The notes beneath the pieces were generated by a model. The model was not told where the DNA came from. It saw only the letters and a list, made by a program, of their open reading frames with translations, and made no database searches. From the NCBI GenBank assembly GCA_002790195.1, contig PFUR01000014.1, forward strand, positions 1 through 64,000: a stretch of 64,000 bases of DNA, read 5' to 3'. This document shows, piece after piece, positions 54,365-63,666 of this stretch. This DNA is from Flavobacteriales bacterium CG_4_9_14_3_um_filter_40_17 (GTDB lineage Bacteria; Bacteroidota; Bacteroidia; Flavobacteriales; Flavobacteriaceae). How positions within the stretch are numbered: position 1 is the stretch's first letter; each line of letters opens with the position of its first letter. The translations under genes were made by a program, and so were the position numbers.

Positions 54365-56773
54365 ATGGCTAAAAGAAAAGAAACCCCAACAGAAAAAAAT
54401 TCAACAGAAAAACCCAAACGTTTTGTCTTTTCAACAAAGTACCGGATTATATTGGGTGTGTTTCTAATGCTTTTAAGTTTAGGGCTCTTCATTGCCTTTT
54501 CTTCATTTCTGATACATTGGAAGGAAGACCAAAGTACACTTTGGCAACTTAACAACCGAAACGAACCCTCCGAGAATCTGTTGAGTAAGTTTGGTGCCAT
54601 TGCCGGACATGCTTTTATTTACAAAGGCTTCGGCATTGCCTCCTATATTTTGACTTTGCTTCTTTTTATGACGGGCACTTATTTCTTCTTGGATATATCT
54701 ATCAAAAAACTTTGGAACAGATGGTTTTGGGGAATCATCAATGTCATTTGGATTTCGATTGCGTTTGGTTTTTTGACCGATAAATTCCCATTGCTCGGCG
54801 GGGTGGTCGGCAGTGAGCTCAACACTTATTTACAGGTTTATTTGGGAAAAACCGGATTGATTTTGTTGTTGTCTTTCGTCTTTGTTTCTTATTTGGTTCT
54901 CCGATTTGACTGGAATCCCAAAATCACCTTGGAAAAGGTAACGCAAAAAACAGTCGCGAAAGAAATGATGAAAAATGAAAACATTTACCTCCCTGTTGAA
55001 GAAAACCTTACAGCCGGCCTCACGGGGGATGACAAGCCCAAAAATATTTTTGACTGGACTCCAAAAGAACTAAAACCTACAATTGCCAATCATTCAGAAC
55101 CAACTGTTCAACCCGATTTGGAAAATGGTTTTGAGGTAACTATTGGCTCTGATGAAGAGCCTATTGCGAATGAAAGTGAAATCGAGTTGACAACAACTTA
55201 TGTAGAAACTGAAAAAACGCTTTCAGAAAATCTGTCCGAAAAGCTATTGAAAGATTTTGGTGCTTTCGACCCTACTTTGGAGTTGCCTAACTACAAATTC
55301 CCATCGCTCGAATTGTTGAAAGACCACAGTGATGGTGGCGGAATTACCATCGACCAAGAGGAATTGGAAGAAAACAAAAACCGTATTGTCGATACGCTCA
55401 AAAATTACAAAATAGAAATCTCACAGATAAAAGCGACCATCGGACCGACCGTAACGCTTTACGAAATTGTGCCCGAAGCGGGTGTCCGTATTTCAAAAAT
55501 AAAAAACCTCGAAGACGACATTGCTTTGTCGCTTTCTGCTTTGGGTATCCGGATTATTGCGCCAATGCCCGGAAAAGGGACTATCGGTATTGAAGTCCCA
55601 AATAACAAACCGACCATCGTATCCATGCGCTCGGTGATTGCTTCACAAAAATTTCAAAAAGCAGAAATGGAGCTCCCGATGGCTCTTGGAAAAACCATTT
55701 CAAACGAAACCTTCGTGGTCGATTTAGCAAAAATGCCGCATTTGCTTTTAGCGGGTGCAACCGGTCAGGGAAAATCGGTTGGGCTCAATGCAATTCTGAC
55801 TTCGCTGATTTACAAGAAACATCCGGCAGAGATTAAATTTATATTGGTCGATCCTAAAAAAGTGGAACTTACCCTTTTTGCCAAAATAGAAAGGCATTAT
55901 TTGGCTAAATTGCCCAATACCGAAGAAGCCATCATCACGGACAACACCAAGGTAATCCACACGCTCAATTCGCTTTGCATCGAGATGGACGCACGCTATG
56001 AGTTGTTGAAAGATGCTTCCGTAAGAAACATCAAAGAATACAACGCCAAATTCAAACAAAGAAAGCTCAATCCGGAACACGGGCACAAATTCTTGCCCTA
56101 TCTGGTGCTTATCATCGATGAGTTTGCCGATTTGATTATGACCACCGGAAAAGAAGTCGAACTGCCGATTGCCCGCCTAGCACAATTGGCACGCGCCATT
56201 GGCATCCATTTGATTATAGCCACACAAAGGCCATCGGTAAACGTCATTACTGGTATTATAAAAGCGAACTTCCCCGCCAGAATTGCCTTCCGGGTAACTT
56301 CCCGCATCGATTCGCGTACCATTTTAGACAGTCAAGGTGCCGACCAGCTCATCGGTCGCGGTGACATGCTCTTTACCCAAGGAAATGATTTAGTCCGGCT
56401 TCAGTGTGCTTTTGTTGATACACCCGAAGTGGAAAAGATTACGGACTTTATCGGGTCGCAAAAAGGCTATGCCGAAGCTTATCAATTACCGGAATACGTC
56501 GGAGAGGAATCTGGCATAGGTATTGATGTGGATATGAGCGATCGCGACACCCTATTTCGGGAAGCGGCAGAGGTGATTGTAACTGCGCAGCAAGGGTCAG
56601 CTTCCTTGCTTCAGCGCAAACTCAAATTGGGTTATAACCGGGCAGGCAGGCTTATCGACCAACTGGAAGCTGCCGGGATTGTAGGAGCTTTTGAGGGAAG
56701 TAAAGCACGTCAGGTTTTATTTACAGATATGGCTTCATTAGAGAGGCATTTGAATAATATTGAAAAAACTTAA
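54365..56773 (+). CDS. ftsK: DNA translocase FtsK
   Basis: FtsK pumps DNA at the division septum and helps resolve chromosome dimers. The 802 residues have four predicted N-terminal membrane helices (about 25-190), an acidic linker, then the RecA-like motor with Walker A GATGQGKSVGLNAIL, Walker B YLVLIIDEFADLIM and QRPSVNVITG. The C-terminal gamma winged helix (LLQRKLKLGYNRAGRLIDQL) reads KOPS-type sequences. It heads a four-gene operon ending in ribB. Confidence 0.97.
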   Translation: MAKRKETPTEKNSTEKPKRFVFSTKYRIILGVFLMLLSLGLFIAFSSFLIHWKEDQSTLWQLNNRNEPSENLLSKFGAIAGHAFIYKGFGIASYILTLLLFMTGTYFFLDISIKKLWNRWFWGIINVIWISIAFGFLTDKFPLLGGVVGSELNTYLQVYLGKTGLILLLSFVFVSYLVLRFDWNPKITLEKVTQKTVAKEMMKNENIYLPVEENLTAGLTGDDKPKNIFDWTPKELKPTIANHSEPTVQPDLENGFEVTIGSDEEPIANESEIELTTTYVETEKTLSENLSEKLLKDFGAFDPTLELPNYKFPSLELLKDHSDGGGITIDQEELEENKNRIVDTLKNYKIEISQIKATIGPTVTLYEIVPEAGVRISKIKNLEDDIALSLSALGIRIIAPMPGKGTIGIEVPNNKPTIVSMRSVIASQKFQKAEMELPMALGKTISNETFVVDLAKMPHLLLAGATGQGKSVGLNAILTSLIYKKHPAEIKFILVDPKKVELTLFAKIERHYLAKLPNTEEAIITDNTKVIHTLNSLCIEMDARYELLKDASVRNIKEYNAKFKQRKLNPEHGHKFLPYLVLIIDEFADLIMTTGKEVELPIARLAQLARAIGIHLIIATQRPSVNVITGIIKANFPARIAFRVTSRIDSRTILDSQGADQLIGRGDMLFTQGNDLVRLQCAFVDTPEVEKITDFIGSQKGYAEAYQLPEYVGEESGIGIDVDMSDRDTLFREAAEVIVTAQQGSASLLQRKLKLGYNRAGRLIDQLEAAGIVGAFEGSKARQVLFTDMASLERHLNNIEKT

Positions 56774-56790
56774 TTATAAAAATTTGAAAC

Positions 56791-57444
56791 ATGTACAAAA
56801 TAGTAAAAATGATGGTGATTGGTTTGTTTTTGGCCTTAACTTTTACAACGAAAGCCCAGAATGATGCGAAAGCAAAAAATCTTTTGGACGAGGTTTCAAA
56901 GAAAATGAAAAGCTATGAGAATCTTTTTATTGATTTTAAATATATGCTCAACAACCGTTCAGAAAATATTCATCAAGAAACCCGAGGCGATGTAACACTT
57001 GCACAGGAAAAATATCTGTTGAACCTGATGGGGATATCGAAGATTTTTGATGGTAAAAAGAGCTTCACCATTGTCCCTGAAGACGAAGAAATCACCATTT
57101 CTTCTGCCGTTGACGATGATAACAACACCATCACACCATCAAAATTGTTGACCTTTTACAAAGTTGGATATACTTTCAAATGGGATAATGAACAAAACCT
57201 GAAAGGCAGAAAAATTCAGTACATCAAACTAATCCCTTCCGACCCAAAATCAGAAATAAAAGATATACTGTTGGGCATAGACATTCAAACCAAACACATC
57301 TATAATTTGATTGAAACCGGGAAAAATGGTACGCAAACCACCCTCACAATCAATTCTTTGAAAGTGAATCAACCTTTATCAAAAAACACTTTTTCTTTTG
57401 ACTCATCAAAATATCCAAATTACTACATCAATAAAATTGATTAA
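56791..57444 (+). CDS. LolA-like outer-membrane lipoprotein carrier
   Basis: This 217-residue periplasmic protein has a signal peptide (MYKIVKMMVIGLFLALTFTTKAQ). The fold pattern of LolA is seen in NLFIDFKYMLNNRSEN, TRGDVTLAQEKYLLNLMG and IFDGKKSFTIVPEDEEI. It shuttles lipoproteins from the inner to the outer membrane, working with a Lol ABC transporter found elsewhere. It begins 17 bases after ftsK and 3 bases before the permease gene. Confidence 0.85.
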   Translation: MYKIVKMMVIGLFLALTFTTKAQNDAKAKNLLDEVSKKMKSYENLFIDFKYMLNNRSENIHQETRGDVTLAQEKYLLNLMGISKIFDGKKSFTIVPEDEEITISSAVDDDNNTITPSKLLTFYKVGYTFKWDNEQNLKGRKIQYIKLIPSDPKSEIKDILLGIDIQTKHIYNLIETGKNGTQTTLTINSLKVNQPLSKNTFSFDSSKYPNYYINKID

Positions 57445-57447
57445 GTT

Positions 57448-58914
57448 TTGAAAATCCTTGATCGCTATATACTCAAAAGTTATCTCATCACTTTTACCAG
57501 TGTATTCCTTATCTTGATGTTTATTTTTATACTCCAAACTATTTGGCTGTATATCAGCGAATTGGCAGGAAAAGATTTAGACATCGTGGTGGTTATGAAA
57601 TTCATTTTTTATTTCCTGCCCAAGCTGATTCCGTTGGTTTTGCCTTTATCTATTCTTTTGGCCTCCATCATGACATTTGGCAGCTTTGCCGAAAACTATG
57701 AGTTTGCTGCCATGAAGTCGGGCGGAATCTCTTTGCAACGAGCCATGAGAAGTTTGATTGTTTTCATTTTCATGCTCAGTATTGCTACTTTCTTCTTTGC
57801 GAATAACCTGATTCCGTGGTCGGAATTCAAGTCGTATAATCTTCGGCAAAACATAGCACGTGTAAAACCGGCAATGGTTATCGTGGAAGGGCAATTCAAC
57901 CAAGTGGGCGATATGAACATCAAGATTGATGAAAAATATGGCGATTACGATCAATATTTAAAAAATGTGGTCATCCACAAACGATTGGAAGGGCAAAACG
58001 GGAATTATACCACTATACTTGCCAAAAAAGGGGAACTTATCGGAAGTGAGGACTCAAATATTCTGCAATTGGTATTGCTGGACGGCAATTATTACGATGA
58101 TGTACAGACCAAAGATTACAACCGAAAACGGCTCATGCCCCATGCGAAGAGTAGTTTCGAAAAATATACCATCAATATTGATTTGTCCGGATTAAATGAT
58201 GTTGACATGAGGAAAGAAGACTATTCGAATACCTACAAAATGCTGAAGGTAAACACGCTCAAAAAAAGTATCGATTCGATTTCGGTCGCATTCAACCAAG
58301 AAAAGAACTTTTATAAAGGCAACCTGCTTTCTCGTTCCGGATTCGATCAAATCAAGGAATTTCAATTTAAAAGTAAAGATTCAACCTCCGAAAAATCAAA
58401 GAATCTCATGTTGAGTTTGAAAACTACCCAAAATAAAATTGATGTATTAGATTTGGCACTTTCAAATGTTATAGCGAACAAAGGATCCCTAGAAGCTAAA
58501 AAAATTGAACGCAAATTCAAGAAAAAAACCTTGAATAAATTTGAATTGGAATTGCACAAAAAATTCGCCATTGCCTTTGCTTGCATCGTGTTGTTTTTTG
58601 TCGGTGCGCCTTTGGGAGCAATCATTCGAAAAGGCGGGCTCGGATTGCCTATGGTGATAGCAATATGTCTATTCATCACTTTTCATTTTGTCGGTATATT
58701 TGGTGAAAACAGTTCAGAGGAAGACGGGCTATCTCCTTGGCTGGGTGCTTGGCTCCCTTCGATTATTATGTTCCCCTTGGGCTTTTTGTTGACCAAAAGA
58801 GCAACCTCAGATAAAGGCTTGTTCAGTATGGACAACTTCATCGAAGGCATCAAAGCATTCTTCAGAAAACTCATCATATTTAAAAAGAAAATTTCAGATA
58901 AAAGAAAACCATGA
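57448..58914 (+). CDS. LptF/LptG-family lipopolysaccharide export permease
   Basis: This 488-residue protein has six predicted membrane helices in two groups of three, and a large periplasmic jelly-roll domain between. It starts with TTG (57448), 3 bases after the lolA-like stop; no ATG fits. The N-terminal sequence ILDRYILKSYLITFTSVFLI is typical of LptF/LptG. These proteins pull lipopolysaccharide from the inner membrane. Only one such gene is here, and it could be LptF or LptG. Its last 4 bases overlap the ribB start (ATGA), so translation is coupled. Confidence 0.88.
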   Translation: MKILDRYILKSYLITFTSVFLILMFIFILQTIWLYISELAGKDLDIVVVMKFIFYFLPKLIPLVLPLSILLASIMTFGSFAENYEFAAMKSGGISLQRAMRSLIVFIFMLSIATFFFANNLIPWSEFKSYNLRQNIARVKPAMVIVEGQFNQVGDMNIKIDEKYGDYDQYLKNVVIHKRLEGQNGNYTTILAKKGELIGSEDSNILQLVLLDGNYYDDVQTKDYNRKRLMPHAKSSFEKYTINIDLSGLNDVDMRKEDYSNTYKMLKVNTLKKSIDSISVAFNQEKNFYKGNLLSRSGFDQIKEFQFKSKDSTSEKSKNLMLSLKTTQNKIDVLDLALSNVIANKGSLEAKKIERKFKKKTLNKFELELHKKFAIAFACIVLFFVGAPLGAIIRKGGLGLPMVIAICLFITFHFVGIFGENSSEEDGLSPWLGAWLPSIIMFPLGFLLTKRATSDKGLFSMDNFIEGIKAFFRKLIIFKKKISDKRKP

Positions 58915-60050
58915 CGCACATAGAACAATTGACCATGCTCAACACTATTGAAGAAGCCGTAGAAGACATTAAAAAAGGAAAAGTAATCATTGTAGTAGAT
59001 GATGAAGACCGCGAGAATGAAGGTGATTTTGTGGCTGCAGCCCAATTAGTCAGCCCCGAATTGATAAACTTTATGGCCAAACATGGCCGGGGGCTAATCT
59101 GCACGCCACTTAGCGAAAGCCGTTGCAAAGAATTAGAATTAGAGCTCATGGTCGGTAAAAATACCGATCCACTCGACACCGCGTTTACGGTTTCAGTAGA
59201 TTTGCGAGGTAACGGTGTATCCACTGGGATTTCTGCATCTGATCGTGCCAAAACTGTTTTTGCACTGACTGATCCCCTCACAAAACCAGATGATTTACGA
59301 AGACCCGGGCATATTTTCCCGCTTCGCGCCAAAGAAGGAGGTGTACTTCGAAGGACAGGCCACACCGAAGCTGCCATCGATTTTGCCCGTTTGGCCGGCT
59401 TGCAGCCTGCGGGGGTAATAGTCGAGATTATGAACGAAGATGGAACGATGGCAAGACTGCCTCATCTGCTTGAAGTTGCGAAAAAATTCAATCTGAAAAT
59501 TGTTTCAATCGAAGATTTGATCGCTTACCGCATGCGGCACGATTCGCTCATCAAAAAAGTAGAAGATTTTGAGTTGAAAACTAATTTTGGGTATTTCAGG
59601 CTTCGTGCCTACCTGCAAACCACCAATAATCAAATACATTTTGCACTCACCAAAGGAAATTGGACAAAGACTGAACACATAATGATTCGAGTCAATTCAT
59701 CTCATTCAAACCACGATGTTTTAGGATTGCTTTTTAATCAATCAGGGCAAAACTTGGACAAGGTCTTCCGGTTGATTAATCAAGCAGAGAAAGGTGCTAT
59801 AGTTTTTATCAGCAAAGACCTTCAATCAACGGATATTTTGGGGAAATTGCAAGAATTAAAAAATCTGCAATTGACCGGCAATCAAATTTCAAACGCTCTT
59901 AAAATGGATGACAAAGATTTTGGTATTGGAGCACAAATTTTACACGATCTCAACATACATAAAATCAAACTCATATCTAATTCAAAAGAGAAAAAACGCG
60001 TCGGGATGATTGGTTACGGATTAGAAATTGTGGAATATGTGGGGTATTGA
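58911..60050 (+). CDS. ribB: 3,4-dihydroxy-2-butanone-4-phosphate synthase with degenerate RibA-like half
   Basis: The N-terminal half (about 1-205) is a complete RibB domain with the acidic motif VDDEDRENEGDFV and RRPGHIFPLRAKEGGVLRR. It makes the four-carbon unit of riboflavin. The C-terminal half (about 206-379) resembles GTP cyclohydrolase II (GIGAQILHDLNIHKIKLISN) but lacks the zinc cysteines of the usual C-x-C region (here RVNSSHSNHDVLGLL), so it is probably inactive there. A separate ribA is therefore expected elsewhere. It is translationally coupled to the permease gene. Confidence 0.93.
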   Translation: MTHIEQLTMLNTIEEAVEDIKKGKVIIVVDDEDRENEGDFVAAAQLVSPELINFMAKHGRGLICTPLSESRCKELELELMVGKNTDPLDTAFTVSVDLRGNGVSTGISASDRAKTVFALTDPLTKPDDLRRPGHIFPLRAKEGGVLRRTGHTEAAIDFARLAGLQPAGVIVEIMNEDGTMARLPHLLEVAKKFNLKIVSIEDLIAYRMRHDSLIKKVEDFELKTNFGYFRLRAYLQTTNNQIHFALTKGNWTKTEHIMIRVNSSHSNHDVLGLLFNQSGQNLDKVFRLINQAEKGAIVFISKDLQSTDILGKLQELKNLQLTGNQISNALKMDDKDFGIGAQILHDLNIHKIKLISNSKEKKRVGMIGYGLEIVEYVGY

Positions 60051-60091
60051 ATTAAAGAATGAATATTCCTCACTACCCAAAATTAAGCAAG

Positions 60092-60125
60092 AAAAAAGCC
60101 GATAGAAAGATTAATTTCCACCGGC
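60092..60125 (-). terminator. Terminator after rpsT
   Basis: On the minus strand GCCGGTGGAAA pairs with TTTCTATCGGC around a short loop, followed by six T. It lies just beyond the rpsT stop. Confidence 0.7.
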
Positions 60126-60150
60126 AATAATATAAGGTATAAAATTTCTT

Positions 60151-60405
60151 TTAAGAAATTTTTGTAAGTCCTATGACCAACTTAGATTTTAAGTTTCCAG
60201 CTTTATTGCTGTGAATGATGTTTCTCTTCGCGAGCTTGTCAATCAAAGAGACGACGGTTGGTAGCAATATTTGAACTTCCTTTTGATCTTCAATTCCACG
60301 AAGTTTTTTAATCAAATTACGCACAGTTTTGTGTTGGTATTTGTTTCTCAAACGTTTGGTTTCCGTGCTTCTGATGTTTTTTAGTGACGATTTGTGATTT
60401 GCCAT
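60151..60405 (-). CDS. rpsT: 30S ribosomal protein S20
   Basis: S20 is a small helical 16S-rRNA-binding protein. The 84 residues start with the family motif MANHKSSLKNIRSTETKRL and carry the basic helices RNLIKKL and the closing NIIHSNKAGNLKSKL. It is transcribed leftward just after the two tRNA-Glu genes, with its own terminator. Confidence 0.95.
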   Translation of the reverse strand: MANHKSSLKNIRSTETKRLRNKYQHKTVRNLIKKLRGIEDQKEVQILLPTVVSLIDKLAKRNIIHSNKAGNLKSKLVIGLTKIS

Positions 60406-60437
60406 TTTTAAAATATTTTCTTTAATTCAATAAAAAG

Positions 60438-60509
60438 TAGTCCGTAGGGGAATCGAACCCCTGTTACCAGGATGAAAACCTGGCGTCCTAACCCCTAGAC
60501 GAACGGACC
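60438..60509 (-). tRNA. tRNA-Glu (anticodon TTC), copy 2 in transcription order
   Basis: The 72-base cloverleaf on the minus strand begins GGTCCGTTCGTCTAGG and has anticodon stem CCAGG-TTTTCAT-CCTGG (anticodon TTC) and T-arm GGGGTTCGATTCCCC. The acceptor stem closes with a G-U pair and no CCA is encoded. It is identical to the other copy. Confidence 0.97.
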
Positions 60510-60555
60510 GTATAACCGCCGGAGTAATATTCTTCAAAATTATGTAATGAACTTG

Positions 60556-60627
60556 TAGTCCGTAGGGGAATCGAACCCCTGTTACCAGGATGAAAACCTG
60601 GCGTCCTAACCCCTAGACGAACGGACC
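60556..60627 (-). tRNA. tRNA-Glu (anticodon TTC), copy 1 in transcription order
   Basis: This copy is identical, base for base, to the one at 60438-60509, and is separated from it by 46 bases. The same TTC anticodon and structure apply. It follows proS, so the order on the minus strand is proS, tRNA-Glu, tRNA-Glu, rpsT. Confidence 0.97.
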
Positions 60628-60705
60628 GTTTTTTAAATGCGGTTGCAAAAATACAATTATTTTTTAATGCCACAACACCGGTTTTTTATTTTTTTGTTGG
60701 AATTA

Positions 60706-62181
60706 TCAATATGCTTTTGCAAACAGTACGCGCTGTGTGGAAGGCTTTCCTGAATAGATGCAAATACCTGATTCTAAAGTATTATCAATAGGAACACACC
60801 GAATCGTTGCTTTTGTTTCTTCCTTTATTCTTTCTTCCGTTTCGGGTGTGCCATCCCAATGCGCGGACAAAAATCCGCCTTTGGTTTCCAAGAGATTTTT
60901 GAAATCGGCATAAGTATCAACCAGGGTGATGTGGTTATTTCTGTAATTTAACGCCCGTTCATACAAGTTTTTCTGAATCGAATCTAAGGTTTTTTGAATC
61001 ACATCCAAAACATGGTCAAGCGGAATGGTTTGTTTGGCCAAGGTGTCGCGCCGAGAAAGTTCGACCGTCTTTTTTTCCAAATCATTTGGGCCGATAACTA
61101 AGCGAATAGGGACTCCTTTCAACTCATATTCGTTAAACTTCCATCCGGGTTTATAGGTATCTCGATTGTCAAAATTAACGCTGATGTTGTTTTTGTTAAG
61201 CAAGGTTTTGATTTGATTAGCAACTTCAGCAATCGCATTTTTTTGTTCTTCGTTTCTGTAAATCGGAACGATTACAACTTGTTCGGGAGCAAGTTTAGGT
61301 GGTAATACCAAACCATTGTCATCGCTGTGTGTCATGATAAGTGCCCCCATCAAGCGAGTAGAAACACCCCAAGAAGTTGCCCACACATAATCTTGCTTTC
61401 CTTCTTTGTTGGCAAATTTCACATCGAAAGCCTTGGCAAAATTCTGCCCGAGAAAATGAGAGGTTCCCGCTTGCAAGGCTTTGCCGTCTTGCATCAAAGC
61501 CTCGATACAATAAGTTTCTAGCGCTCCAGCAAAACGTTCAGATGCTGTTTTGGTGCCTTTGATGACTGGTATAGCCATAAAACTTTCGGCAAAATTAGCA
61601 TACACATTCATCATTTTCTCAGCTTCTTCGATGGCTTCGGCTTTGGTTTCATGTGCCGTATGACCCTCTTGCCAAAGAAATTCTGAAGTACGTAGAAACA
61701 AACGAGTCCTCATTTCCCATCGCACTACGTTCGCCCACTGATTAATCAGCAGTGGTAAATCCCGGTAGGATTGAATCCATTTTCTATAGGTATCCCAAAT
61801 AATCGTTTCTGAAGTAGGCCTTACGATAAGTTCTTCTTCGAGTTTGGCAGTTTCGTCCACAACAATTCCACTACCGTCTTCCGCATTTTTCAATCTATAA
61901 TGAGTCACTACCGCGCATTCTTTGGCAAATCCATCCACATGGCTGGCTTCTTTTGAAAAATAGGATTTGGGTATAAATAGCGGGAAATAAGCATTTTTGT
62001 GACCGGTTTCTTTAAACATCTTATCCAATTGAGCCTGCATCTTTTCCCAGATTGCATAACCATAAGGCTTGATAACCATACATCCCCGTACGCCTGAATT
62101 CTCGGCCAAGTCAGCTTTTGTAACTAATTCATTATACCACTTCGAATAGTCTTCTTCACGAGAAGTCAAGTTTTTACCCAT
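60706..62181 (-). CDS. proS: Proline--tRNA ligase, archaeal/eukaryotic type
   Basis: This class II aminoacyl-tRNA synthetase of 491 residues charges tRNA-Pro. It is the short ProS form without the bacterial editing insertion. Motif 2 is in [24 protein letters not shown], and the anticodon-binding domain follows with [15 protein letters not shown]. The C-terminal zinc-type tail is present (ends [15 protein letters not shown]). This type is widespread in Bacteroidota. Confidence 0.96.
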   Translation of the reverse strand: MGKNLTSREEDYSKWYNELVTKADLAENSGVRGCMVIKPYGYAIWEKMQAQLDKMFKETGHKNAYFPLFIPKSYFSKEASHVDGFAKECAVVTHYRLKNAEDGSGIVVDETAKLEEELIVRPTSETIIWDTYRKWIQSYRDLPLLINQWANVVRWEMRTRLFLRTSEFLWQEGHTAHETKAEAIEEAEKMMNVYANFAESFMAIPVIKGTKTASERFAGALETYCIEALMQDGKALQAGTSHFLGQNFAKAFDVKFANKEGKQDYVWATSWGVSTRLMGALIMTHSDDNGLVLPPKLAPEQVVIVPIYRNEEQKNAIAEVANQIKTLLNKNNISVNFDNRDTYKPGWKFNEYELKGVPIRLVIGPNDLEKKTVELSRRDTLAKQTIPLDHVLDVIQKTLDSIQKNLYERALNYRNNHITLVDTYADFKNLLETKGGFLSAHWDGTPETEERIKEETKATIRCVPIDNTLESGICIYSGKPSTQRVLFAKAY

Positions 62182-62243
62182 AATTATTGTTTTGGCACAA
62201 ATATTGTGTAAATGATTACTAAAAATAGTTCGCCAAAATTAGC

Positions 62244-62251
62244 TATTTTTG
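62244..62251 (+). promoter_or_regulatory. -7 box for the Gly/Tyr-repeat lipoprotein
   Basis: TATTTTTG matches the -7 consensus and is 28 bases before the ATG at 62280. No clear -33. Confidence 0.35.
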
Positions 62252-62279
62252 TATTGAGTAACAATTAAAATACGCTGTC

Positions 62280-63620
62280 ATGAAAACTTATTTAAATACT
62301 TCGGCACTTAAATCAAATTTTTGGTTATCCATCACGGCCGTGCTTAGTTTAGTCTCTTGTGGCACGTATGAATACGCAGGTATTTCGGATGGTGTCTATG
62401 GTGAACAAGTAACATACAAAGGCTCAGAAAACACTTATCCTGCTCAAAAAGGACGTGAAATTAGGCAAGAAGAAGATGGTTTCGGCCAAGGGACTTTTTA
62501 TAAAAACTATTTTAGTGAAAAAAACGAACAATATAAAACCATTATAGCAGAAGCCAATCCGGAAGTTTTTACAGATATTGAAGGCTATTCAAGTACTCGA
62601 ATTGGTGAAAATGACACCCTTTACTTTGCTGAAGAGAGGAATTACAGTCAAGGATTTGGCGGCTGGGGCGATGAGAGCCAAGATGTTACCATCAATTACT
62701 ACAACAATTATTATCCATCCTATGGTTACGGCTACCCTTTTTACGGTTACGGCTACGGCTATCCGTATTATGGTTATAGGCATTACGGCTACGGAGGTTA
62801 TGGCTACGGAGGTTATGGCTACGGAGGTTACGGCTACGGAGGTTATGGCTACGGAGGTTATGGCTACGGAGGTTATGGTTACGGAGGTTATGGTTACGGC
62901 TATCCGTATTATGGCGGATATGGTGGTTATTATGGCTCTGGTTTTGGCTTGGGATTCGGTTTTGGTGGATTTGGTTTTGGATACAGTCATTACAATTCCC
63001 CATATTACTTCGGTGGATACGGATATGGCCACCATTCTGGCGTATCGAGGAATACCGGACGCAGAGGAAGTGTTGCAAACAATTCAAACAATCGAACTTC
63101 ATCCGAATTCAACAATTCTTCATCAAACAGGAGAGGTTCGGTAGCAACAATAGAACGTTCAAATTCCGGTACGAGAAATTTCAGAAATACCGATTATTAC
63201 AGGAATAGGGTTTCAGCGGACGGCAACAATAACTCAAATATTCGTTCGAGAAATTCTTCAAACGCATCACGCACATCTTCGGGCACAACAAGTAATTTTA
63301 GGAATACAGCCTATTATTCAAGTAGGGTGAACAGCAACACACGAAGCGATGTTTCCGGAAATGTGAATCGGAATAATTACCGAAGTGGGTCATCCGCTCG
63401 CCAAAACAACGGCAATTCGCGCTCTAATTCCAACTACAGAAGTTCAAATTCTGGAAGCAACAATCGTTCTTACAACTCCAGCCGATCTTCTTCGGGTAAC
63501 AATTCTTCTTACCGTTCATCCGGAAGTGGTAGCGGCAGCCGAAGTAGTGGAATGTCATCAGGCGGAAGAAGCGGTGGTGGCGGAAGTGTCCGGTCAAGTG
63601 GAGGCAGGGGAAATAATTAG
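62280..63620 (+). CDS. Gly/Tyr-repeat lipoprotein (vitellogenin-like annotation in relatives)
   Basis: This 446-residue exported protein has a lipobox in its signal (FWLSITAVLSLVSCGTYEYAG). The front part (about 25-135) is polar and unremarkable. The middle is a Tyr/Gly array with seven GYGGY units (about 170-204) and flanking YGYPYYGY-type repeats. The C-terminal third is extremely Ser/Asn/Arg-rich (NNSSSNRRGSV, SSGSGSGSRSSGMSSGG). Such low-complexity composition suggests an extended surface protein, adhesive or scaffold-like. The name vitellogenin II precursor seen for homologues is not meaningful. The array is made of 15-bp tandem repeats and may vary between strains. Confidence 0.85.
   Translation: MKTYLNTSALKSNFWLSITAVLSLVSCGTYEYAGISDGVYGEQVTYKGSENTYPAQKGREIRQEEDGFGQGTFYKNYFSEKNEQYKTIIAEANPEVFTDIEGYSSTRIGENDTLYFAEERNYSQGFGGWGDESQDVTINYYNNYYPSYGYGYPFYGYGYGYPYYGYRHYGYGGYGYGGYGYGGYGYGGYGYGGYGYGGYGYGGYGYGYPYYGGYGGYYGSGFGLGFGFGGFGFGYSHYNSPYYFGGYGYGHHSGVSRNTGRRGSVANNSNNRTSSEFNNSSSNRRGSVATIERSNSGTRNFRNTDYYRNRVSADGNNNSNIRSRNSSNASRTSSGTTSNFRNTAYYSSRVNSNTRSDVSGNVNRNNYRSGSSARQNNGNSRSNSNYRSSNSGSNNRSYNSSRSSSGNNSSYRSSGSGSGSRSSGMSSGGRSGGGGSVRSSGGRGNN
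62787..62891 (+). repeat. Seven 15-bp tandem repeats (GYGGY units)
   Basis: The unit GGCTACGGAGGTTAT is repeated seven times with two single-base variants. It codes in frame for GYGGY. Longer duplicates (GGYTACGGCTATCCGTATTATGG) flank the array. The copies are so alike that slippage or recombination is likely. Confidence 0.95.
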
Positions 63621-63666
63621 TGATTCCTCTAAGCTTTTTTACATTTTATAATTTAAACTTACGGAT

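Noticed and set aside
62787-62891. Regular repeats resembling a CRISPR array
   Set aside because: The units are contiguous 15-mers without spacers and code in frame for GYGGY inside a lipoprotein.
62578-63144. Long frame in another phase across the repeat region
   Set aside because: The 15-bp periodicity keeps all frames open; its Thr/Met/Ile-only text is an artefact, and the 62280 frame has the lipoprotein signal.
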